Positions 1-8,559 of a stretch of DNA of 64,000 bases are shown piece by piece. Source of the DNA: Aquicella siphonis (GTDB taxonomy: Bacteria; Pseudomonadota; Gammaproteobacteria; DSM-16500); the NCBI RefSeq assembly GCF_902459485.1, contig NZ_LR699120.1, positions 1-64,000 on the forward strand. Direction: 5' to 3'. Below the pieces are notes generated by a model. That model was not told the DNA's origin. It was given only the letters and a program-made list of their open reading frames with translations, and made no database searches. The translations under genes were made by a program, and so were the position numbers. The number at the start of each line of letters is the position of its first letter. Positions within the stretch are counted from its first letter, which is position 1.

Positions 1-41
1 ATATATTATGCTTTATCGTAATACAATGACAGGAGTCATAA

Positions 42-911
42 ATGGAAATTATCGCATTTGTAAACAACAAAGGTGGTGTCGGCAAGACAACTTGCAGCAA
101 GTTAATGGCTGAATATCTCAGCAAAACTAAAAGTCTGCGCACGTTATGTATCGATTTTGACCCGCAGTGTAATTTTTCACACCAATATTTGCATATGGAA
201 ATTGATCCTGCTGCACCTGAAGGATTAATGCCGCCCATACACCCGGATTATGATCCTTCCAATCCTGAAGATCAGGATTGGGATGGACGAAGCAGTATTG
301 CTGAAATTTTCTATGGCCAAGGTGTTGTTCCGTACCCAACATATGTACCTAATTTGGACATTGCTCCTGGTCATGCAGAAAAATTACTCGCTGCAGAATC
401 AGTTCGCAGATCCGAAGTGGTGGAAAAAGTTCATAAGCAATTAGCGAGCTTTTTAAATTCTTCGGATGTCCGCGCCGCTTATGACGCAGTCGTGATTGAT
501 ACCGCACCATCTAAAGGTCCGCTGACAATCAGTGTAATGAAAGCATCCACGCATATTATTATCCCCTCTGTTATGGAAGAACAGCCTGTTCAAGGTATTT
601 ATGGCATGTTGCAGTTATGGATGCAAGAATCACTGGCGCGGGAAAAGAATCGACCTCTTCAGCTCGTTGGTATTTTACCTAATATGTTCAAACAGACACG
701 GCTGCATAAAGATATTTTGACCAGTCTGCAAGATAATTCTGCTATCGGAAAATATGTCTTACCGGTAAAATTCTCACAACGAATTGTTTTTGCTGAAGTC
801 GATGCCGCCGATTCTAATCCTCGCTCCATTTTCGACTTTCAAGAACAACACGTAGCAAAAAGCGAAGCCATGGAAGTTTGTAGTTATATAGCAGAGAGGA
901 TTTTCGCATGA
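42..911 (+). CDS. parA: ParA-family partition ATPase
   Basis: ParA/MinD-type ATPase that would bind DNA nonspecifically and move ParB-bound DNA during segregation. Residues 10-17 (KGGVGKTT) are the deviant Walker A motif with its signature lysine. A VVIDTAPS segment near residue 150 is the Walker A-prime/B region. At 289 aa with no N-terminal helix-turn-helix extension it resembles short ParA proteins rather than the long P1/F type. An AGGAG Shine-Dalgarno lies 8 bases before the ATG. The stop overlaps the parB start by 4 bases (ATGA), so translation is probably coupled. Only 41 bases of upstream sequence are visible, so the promoter cannot be judged. The ParA assignment is secure. Whether it serves the chromosome, a plasmid or an integrated element cannot be told here. 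Confidence 0.93.
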   Translation: MEIIAFVNNKGGVGKTTCSKLMAEYLSKTKSLRTLCIDFDPQCNFSHQYLHMEIDPAAPEGLMPPIHPDYDPSNPEDQDWDGRSSIAEIFYGQGVVPYPTYVPNLDIAPGHAEKLLAAESVRRSEVVEKVHKQLASFLNSSDVRAAYDAVVIDTAPSKGPLTISVMKASTHIIIPSVMEEQPVQGIYGMLQLWMQESLAREKNRPLQLVGILPNMFKQTRLHKDILTSLQDNSAIGKYVLPVKFSQRIVFAEVDAADSNPRSIFDFQEQHVAKSEAMEVCSYIAERIFA

Positions 912-1921
912 CTAAGAAGAAACGATTTGGTATTTCTGAAGCCTTAACCCGCGGATTAAGTGAGACCATACATGTTGTTGAAAACAACGCCGGCATGTAT
1001 CGTAACGTTGTACTGCCACTGTCGCGTATTGAGCTGGATCCGGAAAATCCACGTAAACTTGCTATCGATTTAGCCGATGTGAGAGCAGGGATTCGTCCTG
1101 ATGATCCTTTATATGCCCGCAAACAGGATGAACTGGAAAAACTGAAGGAACTCGCGCATACCATTAAGACCAGCGGAGTGATCAATCCGGTTGTGGTATA
1201 TAAATTAGGCGAAGTTTACCGCATTGTGGCGGGAGAACGACGTTGTTTGGCATCCATATTGGCTGGCAAGCAGGAAATTGATGCTCGTGTTTTCAATGAA
1301 AAGCCTAAGACATTTGAATTAAAGTTGATTCAGTGGATTGAAAATACCGCTCGCGAAGATCTTACATTGGATGAAAGGCTGGGCAATGTACGTGAAATTA
1401 TTCGTGAGTATAAGAATCAGCAAGGCGAAATAGAGGTGACGGCTACTTTGTTAAAGAATATTACTGGTCTATCACTTTCGCAGACAACTTACTACCTGGC
1501 AGCCTTGAATGCACCACTAGATGTTCAAGTTGAAATTCAAAGCGGTAATATTCGCAACCTGGATAAGGCAGCCATTATTGCAGGAATCGCCTCACCAGAC
1601 ATCAGAAAAGAAGCGATCGATGCTTGTATAAATGGTTCGAGTTTAAAAGAAATTCGCAGCATAATAAGCCAGCATAAACTGTTGAAACGGAATAAGAGCA
1701 CAATACAGGCTTCATCCCGCGGGCGAAGCACATCCCGTATTAACATGGGTACGACATTGAATACAGAGGTAATAAAAACCATTATTGAAAGTGTCACCTC
1801 ACGGAAAGAATATGATAAGTACATGGAAATTTTTTCGAATGTTAATTGGGCTGACTTGCGGCAAACAACAAAAGCGTTTCGTAAATTAATTGAACTAATG
1901 GAACTTGAAATGGCGGTATGA
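908..1921 (+). CDS. parB: ParB/Spo0J-family partition protein
   Basis: CTP-dependent DNA clamp family that loads at parS sites. Residues about 33-130 form the ParB/Srx-like N-terminal domain with LPLSRIELDPENPR and the arginine motif GERR at 109-112. Residues about 145-245 look like the central helix-turn-helix region (TATLLKNITGLSLSQTTYYL and following). The C-terminal 50 residues would be the dimerisation segment. At 337 aa it is slightly longer than the usual 280-300 aa chromosomal ParB. It overlaps parA upstream and the next gene downstream by 4 bases each, so the three genes are one operon. A parS-like 16-mer lies about 465 bases beyond its stop. Confidence 0.92.
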   Translation: MTKKKRFGISEALTRGLSETIHVVENNAGMYRNVVLPLSRIELDPENPRKLAIDLADVRAGIRPDDPLYARKQDELEKLKELAHTIKTSGVINPVVVYKLGEVYRIVAGERRCLASILAGKQEIDARVFNEKPKTFELKLIQWIENTAREDLTLDERLGNVREIIREYKNQQGEIEVTATLLKNITGLSLSQTTYYLAALNAPLDVQVEIQSGNIRNLDKAAIIAGIASPDIRKEAIDACINGSSLKEIRSIISQHKLLKRNKSTIQASSRGRSTSRINMGTTLNTEVIKTIIESVTSRKEYDKYMEIFSNVNWADLRQTTKAFRKLIELMELEMAV

Positions 1922-2283
1922 CAATGCAGAAGAAAGTAATGACATCAATTAAATTACAAAAAAAGCTTCACCAACGATTACAACAAAGGATTATTGAAGA
2001 TGGTTATGGAATGCGAGGAAAGAGCAAATGGATTATTGAGTCAATTGAATCTCTTTTAACATTATCAGATTATCCAACCCTGGTGGACATTGCAGAAGAT
2101 ATGGATCAGCTCAGTGACATGGTTAGTATTCGCGTTCCTGAAACCTTAATGGTTCGTATCGAGCAGGCAATTGTACATGTTCGTAAACAATACCCCAAGC
2201 TAGAGGGTGTAAAAAGTAATCTGATCAGGGCAAGCATCATGCAACGTCTGCTCAGACAGTCTGCTTCGGTCACCGAAGCTTGA
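1918..2283 (+). CDS. small basic protein with two RHH-like repeats, third gene of par operon
   Basis: No named family was recognised. The 121 aa split into two similar halves. Each has a short strand-like segment (TSIKL at 9-13; VSIRV at 69-73), then an amphipathic helix, then a second helix beginning KSKWII (35-40) or KSNLIR (99-104). That is the strand-helix-helix order of ribbon-helix-helix DNA-binding domains, here duplicated in one chain as in F-plasmid TraY. It is coupled to parB by an ATGA overlap and precedes an inverted repeat and a parS-like site, so a role as operon repressor or centromere-binding accessory protein is a reasonable inference. The RHH assignment rests on pattern only. 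An alternative ATG at 1924 would remove two residues. Confidence 0.6.
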   Translation: MTMQKKVMTSIKLQKKLHQRLQQRIIEDGYGMRGKSKWIIESIESLLTLSDYPTLVDIAEDMDQLSDMVSIRVPETLMVRIEQAIVHVRKQYPKLEGVKSNLIRASIMQRLLRQSASVTEA

Positions 2284-2338
2284 TTTAAGTGATTGTTAAA
2301 TAAGTAAATAATTATAAAATATTTCATTACCAACCTCT

Positions 2339-2378
2339 CCCATAAACGTCCACCTTTGTAATATGTGACGTTTATGGG
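2339..2378. repeat. perfect 12-bp inverted repeat, 16-nt spacer
   Basis: CCCATAAACGTC at 2339-2350 is exactly complementary to GACGTTTATGGG at 2367-2378. It starts 56 bases after the stop of the third par-operon gene and ends 6 bases before the parS-like site. No T-run follows on either strand and the spacer is long, so a protein-binding operator or partition-site element is more likely than a terminator. Confidence 0.75.
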
Positions 2379-2384
2379 ATTTCA

Positions 2385-2400
2385 TGTTCCACGTAGAACG
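2385..2400. promoter_or_regulatory. parS-like site
   Basis: TGTTCCACGTAGAACG matches the widespread chromosomal parS consensus TGTTTCACGTGAAACA at 12 of 16 positions. It keeps the ACGT core and is an imperfect palindrome (GTTC...ACGT...GAAC). It lies downstream of a parA-parB operon, where centromere sites are common. The consensus is from established knowledge; ParB binding here is inference. Part of the surrounding 384-bp gap (2284-2667) carries no convincing gene. Confidence 0.5.
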
Positions 2401-2667
2401 AATTCCAATCTCTTCTCTGGTCATAATGAACCTGGCCAAGATTTATGTTCACTTTTCCTATCGTATGCATGCATGTAACTATGGCTTGTATAAATGGGAA
2501 GATGTCATTACAGTGAATACGACACCGGCGCGATGTTGCATGGATAGCGGTGCTGACACTGGCTGCGGCATAAAGGTGAAAAACTGTTGAAATGGTATTC
2601 AGATAATTGGCGGACACAGTCTGACATATAATGATTTGAATCATTATCTTGAATCAGGATCAAATGC

Positions 2668-4608
2668 GTGACAGGGATAGTTGCGAGAAATAAAGACAAT
2701 ATTTATTTAATCAGCATATTCATTGCAATCTATGCATTGACATGGATTGCGCAGTCAAATTTGTATTTTAACTGGGATGTAAGCTGGCTTATGGAAGCAT
2801 CCCGGCGATTACTTGCGGGAGGTTCATATAAAAGTGATTTTTTTGAAAACAACCCTCCGCTGATATTATATCTGTATGTTCCGCCGGTATTACTCACAAA
2901 ATTTTTCCATTTGAACCTGATGATTTCCTTGAGGGTTTATATTTATATACTTGCGAGCATTTCACTGGTGATTTGCAACGTGTTAGTTCTGAGAATTTTT
3001 CAAAGACAAAATGCAGCCCTGCATCATTTTTTTATGGTATGTGTGGCTTTTGTCTTTATGATCTTGCCGCTGTATGAATTTGGGCAGAGAGAACACTTGT
3101 TATTGATATTTACATTACCGTATTTGCTGATGATGGCGATACGAGTTCAGGGTGATACATTTCCATCTGGAAATGCATTTCTGTTAGGTGTTTACGCGGG
3201 GTTAGGCTTTTTTATCAAGCCGTTTTTTTTAATAACATGGTTTCTAATAGAAGTCTATTATCATGTGAATCAGCGCAGCATCAAGGCTTGGCTGCGGCCG
3301 GAAACCCTGGGATTGAGCAGTTTACTTGTTATCTATCTGACAACACTGTTTGTCCGTCATCCGGATTATCTTTACATTGTCATGCCTTATGCTGCGCGCT
3401 GGTGTTTTTTGACTAGTGCTTATCCCTGGGCATTGATGCTCTTCAATCAATATATGCTTTTTTGCCTTATTCCAATCATCTTCTTTTTACTGCAATATCG
3501 CGCTAATTCACAAAAAGCCTTTAGCGGGATATTAGTGATTGCTCTTGTGGGAGATATCATAGCTTTTCTGGTACAACGCACACCTTGGTATTATCGATTA
3601 TTCCCCGCTTATGCCATGGCAATTTTGCTGCTGGGCTTATTATTTAGTCTGCGTTTAACAACACCATATACCAAGCGTGATTACATTCTAATGGGCATGC
3701 TGGGCAGTCTGACTTTCTTTTTTCTGGTTCATTATTCAGCATCAATATGGACGACGTTGATTTTCAATTCATTGGCGTATTATGTATTTTTTGCAGGTTT
3801 ATTCATTGGCACAACGTATTTAATCTGTGTAACAAGGCAAAACTACAAAAAATTGTTTATTCTTATATCATTAATATTCATATTGATCATAAATTATTTA
3901 ATATCGGACTTTATACAGAATACTTTTTTGATGGAACATCGATTTTTTCTGACTACTGCATTGATGGTTTTGTCATTTTATTTTTTGATAATAAGAACTC
4001 TGGAACGGCAGTTAGAACACCTGTTGACCCTGGTGGTAGCCATGCTGGTACTCAGTTATCCCAGTTACGCGTTGACTAATTTTTATGCCAAGTTTGTTTT
4101 GGTCAAACAGCGGATGGAAAAATTGATTACCTTTCTCAAAGTCAACGCAAGCCATCAGTCTGTTTATTTTTTTACTACAGATATCAAGTATGTCTTTCCT
4201 GTCATTCAATACGCCGGTGATACGACGTCATCATCGCGATTTTCACATTTTCTGGGTCTGGGCGGGATTATCAAACAACCTTATATGAGCGTAAAGCAAA
4301 TTTCGGAGCAGCGGGCGCGAGATAGTCATTTTCTGATCGAGATGGTCGCAGAAGATCTGAGCATCAAAAAGCCGGAATATGTTTTTGTGGACGTTAACCA
4401 GAGTAAACTTGGCTTTACCGTATTTCATACGAGGCAAGGCAAGTTGAAAGGGGAACAGATACCATTTGATTATCTGAATTATTTTTTAAGAAATGAACAT
4501 TTCAGAACAGCCTGGAAACCCTACCGCTATATGACAAGTCTGGAGGGCAGCAAAAGCAATTGGACGGATGCCGATTACCGCTTCCAGGTCTATAAGCGAC
4601 AGTCGTAA
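2668..4608 (+). CDS. polytopic membrane protein, GT-C glycosyltransferase-like
   Basis: A 646 aa protein with roughly a dozen hydrophobic segments between residues 8 and 480 and a soluble C-terminal region of about 150 aa. The first extramembrane loop contains NWDVSWLMEASRRL, an acidic residue just after TM1 followed by an amphipathic helix. That layout is typical of lipid-linked-sugar GT-C transferases of the PMT/ArnT type, but no family signature is decisive. The start is GTG with AGGAT about 8 bases upstream; a nearby ATG at 2664 is out of frame and quickly stops. It stands alone, facing a convergent secreted-protein gene 43 bases away. A role in glycosylating envelope components is plausible but unproven. 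Confidence 0.6.
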   Translation: MTGIVARNKDNIYLISIFIAIYALTWIAQSNLYFNWDVSWLMEASRRLLAGGSYKSDFFENNPPLILYLYVPPVLLTKFFHLNLMISLRVYIYILASISLVICNVLVLRIFQRQNAALHHFFMVCVAFVFMILPLYEFGQREHLLLIFTLPYLLMMAIRVQGDTFPSGNAFLLGVYAGLGFFIKPFFLITWFLIEVYYHVNQRSIKAWLRPETLGLSSLLVIYLTTLFVRHPDYLYIVMPYAARWCFLTSAYPWALMLFNQYMLFCLIPIIFFLLQYRANSQKAFSGILVIALVGDIIAFLVQRTPWYYRLFPAYAMAILLLGLLFSLRLTTPYTKRDYILMGMLGSLTFFFLVHYSASIWTTLIFNSLAYYVFFAGLFIGTTYLICVTRQNYKKLFILISLIFILIINYLISDFIQNTFLMEHRFFLTTALMVLSFYFLIIRTLERQLEHLLTLVVAMLVLSYPSYALTNFYAKFVLVKQRMEKLITFLKVNASHQSVYFFTTDIKYVFPVIQYAGDTTSSSRFSHFLGLGGIIKQPYMSVKQISEQRARDSHFLIEMVAEDLSIKKPEYVFVDVNQSKLGFTVFHTRQGKLKGEQIPFDYLNYFLRNEHFRTAWKPYRYMTSLEGSKSNWTDADYRFQVYKRQS

Positions 4609-4651
4609 GGATTCTTACATCATGTAGTGCGCGCAGGCATGGTGTGTGTTT

Positions 4652-5404
4652 CTATTGTGTTGCCATGGGTCCGCCTGGCGGGCTGATGTTGATAAATACA
4701 TCTTTGCGGCAGATAAACCGGGCCTGAGTGAACATCACACCGTTTTTTTCAGCCGAGAGGGTATAAGGTTCTTCTCGTGGCGGAAGATTATAAAAACCAA
4801 CCCCTCCATCCCGGGTTGTCAGAGTAAGGCCTTTTGTAAAGGGGTTGGTTTTTCCCTTCAAAGGTCCCTCCTCAAAAATATCAAAATAGAATGGTGTTAC
4901 ATTAACAGATGGTGTTAACGTGATTTTGGCACCAGGCTCGCCCTGCTCGGGATCATCCAGTGTTTTCCCGTATGCCATGACGGTCGTGACCACATGACAA
5001 CTATTCTTGTCAAAGTCAACGCCAATGATGGTGGAAAGCAGATAATACGTTTCAATGGACGGAATTTGAAATGTGATATTGTCATGAGGCCCGGTCAAGC
5101 CGTCGCGCGGAACGATAAATGTACCAGATTGAGTCGTTTTATACCCCCATTTTTCAAATAGCAATGTGATTGGCTTGCCGACGGGATACAGGAATGGCCC
5201 GAAGCGTCCATGACTGTCCGTTTTTAATTTCAACCCTGACTCCAGAACAGTGATGGTCGCATCTGATAATTCTGTTCCTAAAATAAAAGATCGCGCAAAT
5301 CCGGACACAGGCGCGAATTCTTCCGCCGCGGAAGCGGGTGATGAGAGGGTGGATAAAACCACAGCACAAATAGCCAGCCATTTTTGTGTTTTCACTATCA
5401 GCAT
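4652..5404 (-). CDS. secreted protein with carboxypeptidase-regulatory-like fold
   Basis: 250 aa beginning with a clear Sec signal peptide (basic start, hydrophobic 8-22, SPASAAEE cleavage region). Residues about 30-100 (SGFARSFILGTELSDATITVLESG, then TDSHGRFGPFLYPVG) resemble the beta-sandwich carboxypeptidase-regulatory/CNA-B-like repeats in which a TDxxGxF turn recurs. A similar TTRDGGVGFYNLPP turn near residue 210 suggests a second copy. Two cysteines (in NSCHVV and FICRKD) could form a periplasmic disulphide. An AAGGAGGA Shine-Dalgarno precedes the ATG by 7 bases. Same strand as the barrel gene upstream, separated by a decayed barrel fragment. Function unknown; surface or periplasmic location likely. 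Confidence 0.65.
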   Translation of the reverse strand: MLIVKTQKWLAICAVVLSTLSSPASAAEEFAPVSGFARSFILGTELSDATITVLESGLKLKTDSHGRFGPFLYPVGKPITLLFEKWGYKTTQSGTFIVPRDGLTGPHDNITFQIPSIETYYLLSTIIGVDFDKNSCHVVTTVMAYGKTLDDPEQGEPGAKITLTPSVNVTPFYFDIFEEGPLKGKTNPFTKGLTLTTRDGGVGFYNLPPREEPYTLSAEKNGVMFTQARFICRKDVFINISPPGGPMATQ

Positions 5405-5430
5405 AACCTCATTCCTCCTTGGTTAAGCCT

Positions 5431-5598
5431 GCCTATTCCGATTTCATAATGGTTGAAAGGGTGGCGGCGGATTGCGGCGACCAATCCCAAATCAACGTGA
5501 GGAACAATTGCCTGGTTAAATCGGGTTATTACGCCGAGTTCACGGAAATTCTGATTGACCGGCGAATCGTTGTCACATCCAATGTTTTCATCATTCAC
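5431..5598 (-). pseudogene. remnant of a second outer-membrane barrel gene
   Basis: Read on the minus strand, this stretch encodes NQAIVPHVDLGLVAAIRRHP followed by FNHYEIGIG. It aligns with HQAITDDFGVRLLAAIRQPF and NNYQANFTLG of the intact neighbour (CDS 5679-7025), with one single-residue gap. The approximately 27 residues before it also align without gaps, though weakly. The frame has no convincing start, signal peptide or Shine-Dalgarno and runs into the next gene's leader, so this looks like the residue of a tandem duplicate rather than a working gene. Confidence 0.5.
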
Positions 5599-5678
5599 GT
5601 TAAAAAACATTAAAACATGTTTAAATATAAGATGGCCGCTCGGGAAATTCAACAAACCTGGCTCCACATCTGACTTAT

Positions 5679-7025
5679 TTACTCGGGGATCGGGCCAAGC
5701 GTGATGCTGGAATAGGCCACTCCGCAAGTATTGGCAGCGCTGATGGTGGCGAAATATTGTCTGTCATCATTTACCGCGGTGGATGCATCATAAGTCAGTG
5801 TGCCGTTGGCAGTCATATTGACGAAGTCGCTGGGGAAAAATTGCGGGTCAGGCGTCACCGAAACGACAGCAAACGTCAGATTGCTGCCGGTGAAGTTATT
5901 GGCAAGGTTAATACCTGACAATTCCGTGGTGTTAAAATCAGGCGGCAATGTACTGTTTAGTGCGGTTGGAGCTTCACCATCCTGGCAGCTGACCCTGGAG
6001 TCAGCAATGGCCAATACTTGCGGCATGTATACCGCAGGCCTTGATACCCATGAAAGAAAATCTTGTCTTTCAGCTTGCTGAGACAGGGATGACACACCTT
6101 TAAAGTCAACATTGTCACGTGCGCTGATATATCTGTCTATCCCGTCAGTATGTGTGTAAGGACTTTCTGAGATTTGTTCCATGAAATAATCGGCACTGAT
6201 GCCAACGATGTAAGTGCTTGGCAGAGCATTTTTACCCACTGTATAGGCTGTATTGAATCCAAATGCCCATTTGCCGTAAAAAGGCACGTTACCCAGGGTG
6301 AAGTTTGCCTGATAATTATTGAATGGCTGACGGATTGCAGCCAGCAGGCGGACCCCAAAGTCATCGGTAATCGCTTGATGGACGCTGACAGTGCCGCCAA
6401 ACCCTGTTGGATTTTCCGAATCAACGTACTCTGTGTCATAATGAACTTTATCATAATTCAATTCCGCGTTGATTTTAGCGCCGGGCCACGCGCTGAAGCT
6501 GACGCCCGGACTCAAACCGCCTGCATTTGATCCTGCAATTCGCTTTAATTCTCTGAACGGCTGCATGATACCATCTGCATTGGTATAAGTTCCCAAGTCG
6601 GTACGCAAGGTTTTACTGGGTGCGTGCGACAGATAGGCGCCCAAGGTAAATTGGGGATTGAGCAGGTAATCATTGAAATCATGCTCGTACTCGGCGCCGA
6701 TAGCTCCCTGATGGACCCACTGGTCGGAATTTCCATCAAAAAAAGCATAGGTAATATCTTGGCGAAGATACTCTGCGGTTAATTTGACGCGTTGATTATA
6801 AGTGATTTGCCACCCAAACGTACCGTCTAACCGGTAATTCCTTATGCCCAGCTCGGCTGCGAGCGCATAAGCGGTGGTGTCATTCATATAATTGCTGAAC
6901 CCAAGCCGCAGTGCGGGCCCGAGAAAAGTCGTGGGATGGTCCGTATTGGGAATCGTTGCGCCGGCTTGATTCAGGTAAGCCAACAGGCTCAAACATGCGA
7001 AAGCCATGACCTTGGTTTTTTTCAT
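5679..7025 (-). CDS. outer-membrane beta-barrel protein with Ig-like C-terminus
   Basis: 448 aa from the ATG at 7025, chosen because GGAGG lies 9 bases upstream and the product then starts MKKTKVMAFACLSLLAYL, a Sec signal ending near NQAGA. Residues about 25-320 are rich in alternating aromatic/polar strands and GxxxxY/F patterns expected of a transmembrane barrel. Residues about 350-448 (SCQDGEAPTALNSTLPP ... TANGTLTYDASTAVNDDRQY) look like an Ig/cadherin-like putative-Ig domain. The protein lacks a terminal aromatic residue, ending GPIPE, so the barrel is internal. No porin family was recognised. A partial duplicate lies just downstream on the same strand. Confidence 0.65.
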   Translation of the reverse strand: MKKTKVMAFACLSLLAYLNQAGATIPNTDHPTTFLGPALRLGFSNYMNDTTAYALAAELGIRNYRLDGTFGWQITYNQRVKLTAEYLRQDITYAFFDGNSDQWVHQGAIGAEYEHDFNDYLLNPQFTLGAYLSHAPSKTLRTDLGTYTNADGIMQPFRELKRIAGSNAGGLSPGVSFSAWPGAKINAELNYDKVHYDTEYVDSENPTGFGGTVSVHQAITDDFGVRLLAAIRQPFNNYQANFTLGNVPFYGKWAFGFNTAYTVGKNALPSTYIVGISADYFMEQISESPYTHTDGIDRYISARDNVDFKGVSSLSQQAERQDFLSWVSRPAVYMPQVLAIADSRVSCQDGEAPTALNSTLPPDFNTTELSGINLANNFTGSNLTFAVVSVTPDPQFFPSDFVNMTANGTLTYDASTAVNDDRQYFATISAANTCGVAYSSITLGPIPE

Positions 7026-7253
7026 CCCTATTTCCTCCCTGACTCTTAATAAAAAATACCTTCGTAGATTATGCATAAATCATTTAAAAATCTACTGGAC
7101 TGTAGCAATATTATCCCGGATTGAAGCGAGCAAGCGATTACCTGGTCAAGAGTCAAAACAAAAGTCGAATGCGTATCGGGTTGGATATATAATCAAGTCG
7201 TGCCTATTGGGTTATACATTCCACCAAAAATAACAAGTATTCAGGAATACCAG

Positions 7254-8441
7254 ATGACAGCGAAAATCAAGCCCTTGCTCTTCCCGTTTTTGTTGGTCTT
7301 GTACGAAATAGCCACGTATCTCTCGAATGATATGTATTTACCTGCGCTGCCTGACATGATGCGGGAATTGAATTTATCAATGAAACAGGCGCAATGGACA
7401 TTAACGACCTGGTTTGTTGGTTCTGCCAGTCTGCCGCTTGTCATGGGTGTGATTTCTGACAGATACGGACGCAGGCTGGTATTATTAACAGGCGGTGTCA
7501 TCTATACATTAGCGACGGTTGTCTGTGCCCTGACCACGAATGCCAATTCTCTATTGGCCGCAAGATTTGTAGAAGGAGCAGCCATACCTTCCATGATGGT
7601 GGCAGGGTATGCGTGCATACATGAGCTTTATGAGCAGAAAGAAGCGATCCGAATCCTTGCTTTGATGAGTAGTATCACCGTACTTGCTCCCGCGCTGGGC
7701 CCGCTCCTTGGCAGCATCGTCTTATATTTTTCCAGCTGGCGCGGTATCTTCTGGATCATCGCCGCATGGGCCGCTTTGGCGATATTCTTTTTGAACAAGT
7801 GGATGCCTGAAACTCATCCTCCTGAAAAACGTCATCCTGTCCATTTCGGGACGCTTTTTAAACAGTACTGGCGAATTTTGACTAACAAGACTTTCATGCT
7901 TCTTTTGCTAGTGCTGGGTTTTACATTTATGGGTTTTATTGTCTGGATCACCGCGGGACCGTTGCTGGTAATTGAAAGCTTTCATTATAGCCCGTTAGTG
8001 TTTGGACTTATCCAGGCTGAAGTTTTTGCTGCTTATATTTTAGGCAATCACTGGGTCAAGTATTTACTGGAATGGGTGGAGGTAAAATCATTGATACTCG
8101 GCGGCTTAGGGATTACATTGTGCGGCGGACTGCTTGCACTGCTTTTTGCGATTGTATTCCCGGATAAGTTGGTTCTATTTGTCATTGCCATGACAATTTA
8201 TTCTTTCGGCTCGGCATTATGTTTTGCACCGCTTAACCGTTCAATTATCGAAGCGAGTGAGGAGCCCATGGGTGTGCGTGTCGCCTTATTCACCGTGTTA
8301 TGGACAGGCTTCGCGGTTTTGGGAAGTTTGATTGCCAGTCTGTTTTTTAATGGTGCCATCTTATCAATCGCTTTGCCTGTCGCTGTTGCCATAGTGATTT
8401 CGTGCTTGTGTATGGTGGCGGCCATGCTCAGGGGCAGCTGA
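7254..8441 (+). CDS. MFS multidrug efflux protein, Bcr/CflA/MdfA type
   Basis: 395 aa, 12 predicted membrane segments. The sequence YLSNDMYLPALPDMMREL near the N-terminus is the signature of the DHA1 Bcr/MdfA branch (acidic residue in TM1, then YLPALP). SDRYGRRLVLL about residue 72 is the MFS motif A, and a glycine/proline-rich motif C-like stretch (VLAPALGPLLGS) is present in TM5. It would export drugs by proton antiport across the inner membrane. The ATG at 7254 is preferred over an upstream in-frame ATG at 7200 because AGGA lies 9 bases before it and the family starts there. Single gene between a divergent barrel gene and cpdA. Confidence 0.85.
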   Translation: MTAKIKPLLFPFLLVLYEIATYLSNDMYLPALPDMMRELNLSMKQAQWTLTTWFVGSASLPLVMGVISDRYGRRLVLLTGGVIYTLATVVCALTTNANSLLAARFVEGAAIPSMMVAGYACIHELYEQKEAIRILALMSSITVLAPALGPLLGSIVLYFSSWRGIFWIIAAWAALAIFFLNKWMPETHPPEKRHPVHFGTLFKQYWRILTNKTFMLLLLVLGFTFMGFIVWITAGPLLVIESFHYSPLVFGLIQAEVFAAYILGNHWVKYLLEWVEVKSLILGGLGITLCGGLLALLFAIVFPDKLVLFVIAMTIYSFGSALCFAPLNRSIIEASEEPMGVRVALFTVLWTGFAVLGSLIASLFFNGAILSIALPVAVAIVISCLCMVAAMLRGS

Positions 8442-8501
8442 TCAGAAACGGAAAGTCAGACCGGATGACAATCTCGTCTAGACAATAACGAACACAAGTA
8501 T

Positions 8502-8531
8502 TTGTTTTTTTGCGCGAGTACCAGCTATCAT
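8502..8531 (+). promoter_or_regulatory. candidate sigma-70 promoter for cpdA
   Basis: TTGTTT (8502-8507), 18-bp spacer, TATCAT (8526-8531), ending 28 bases before the cpdA ATG. Both hexamers match the consensus only partly, so this is a suggestion. Confidence 0.35.
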
Positions 8532-8559
8532 AGCCTATGAGCGATGAAAGGATTTTAGC

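Noticed and set aside
2465-2474. ATGCATGCAT palindrome
   Set aside because: Ten bases of simple alternating sequence; not distinctive.
2372-2644. 90-residue minus-strand frame over the parS-like region
   Set aside because: No ribosome site, unnatural composition, and it covers the inverted repeat and parS-like site.
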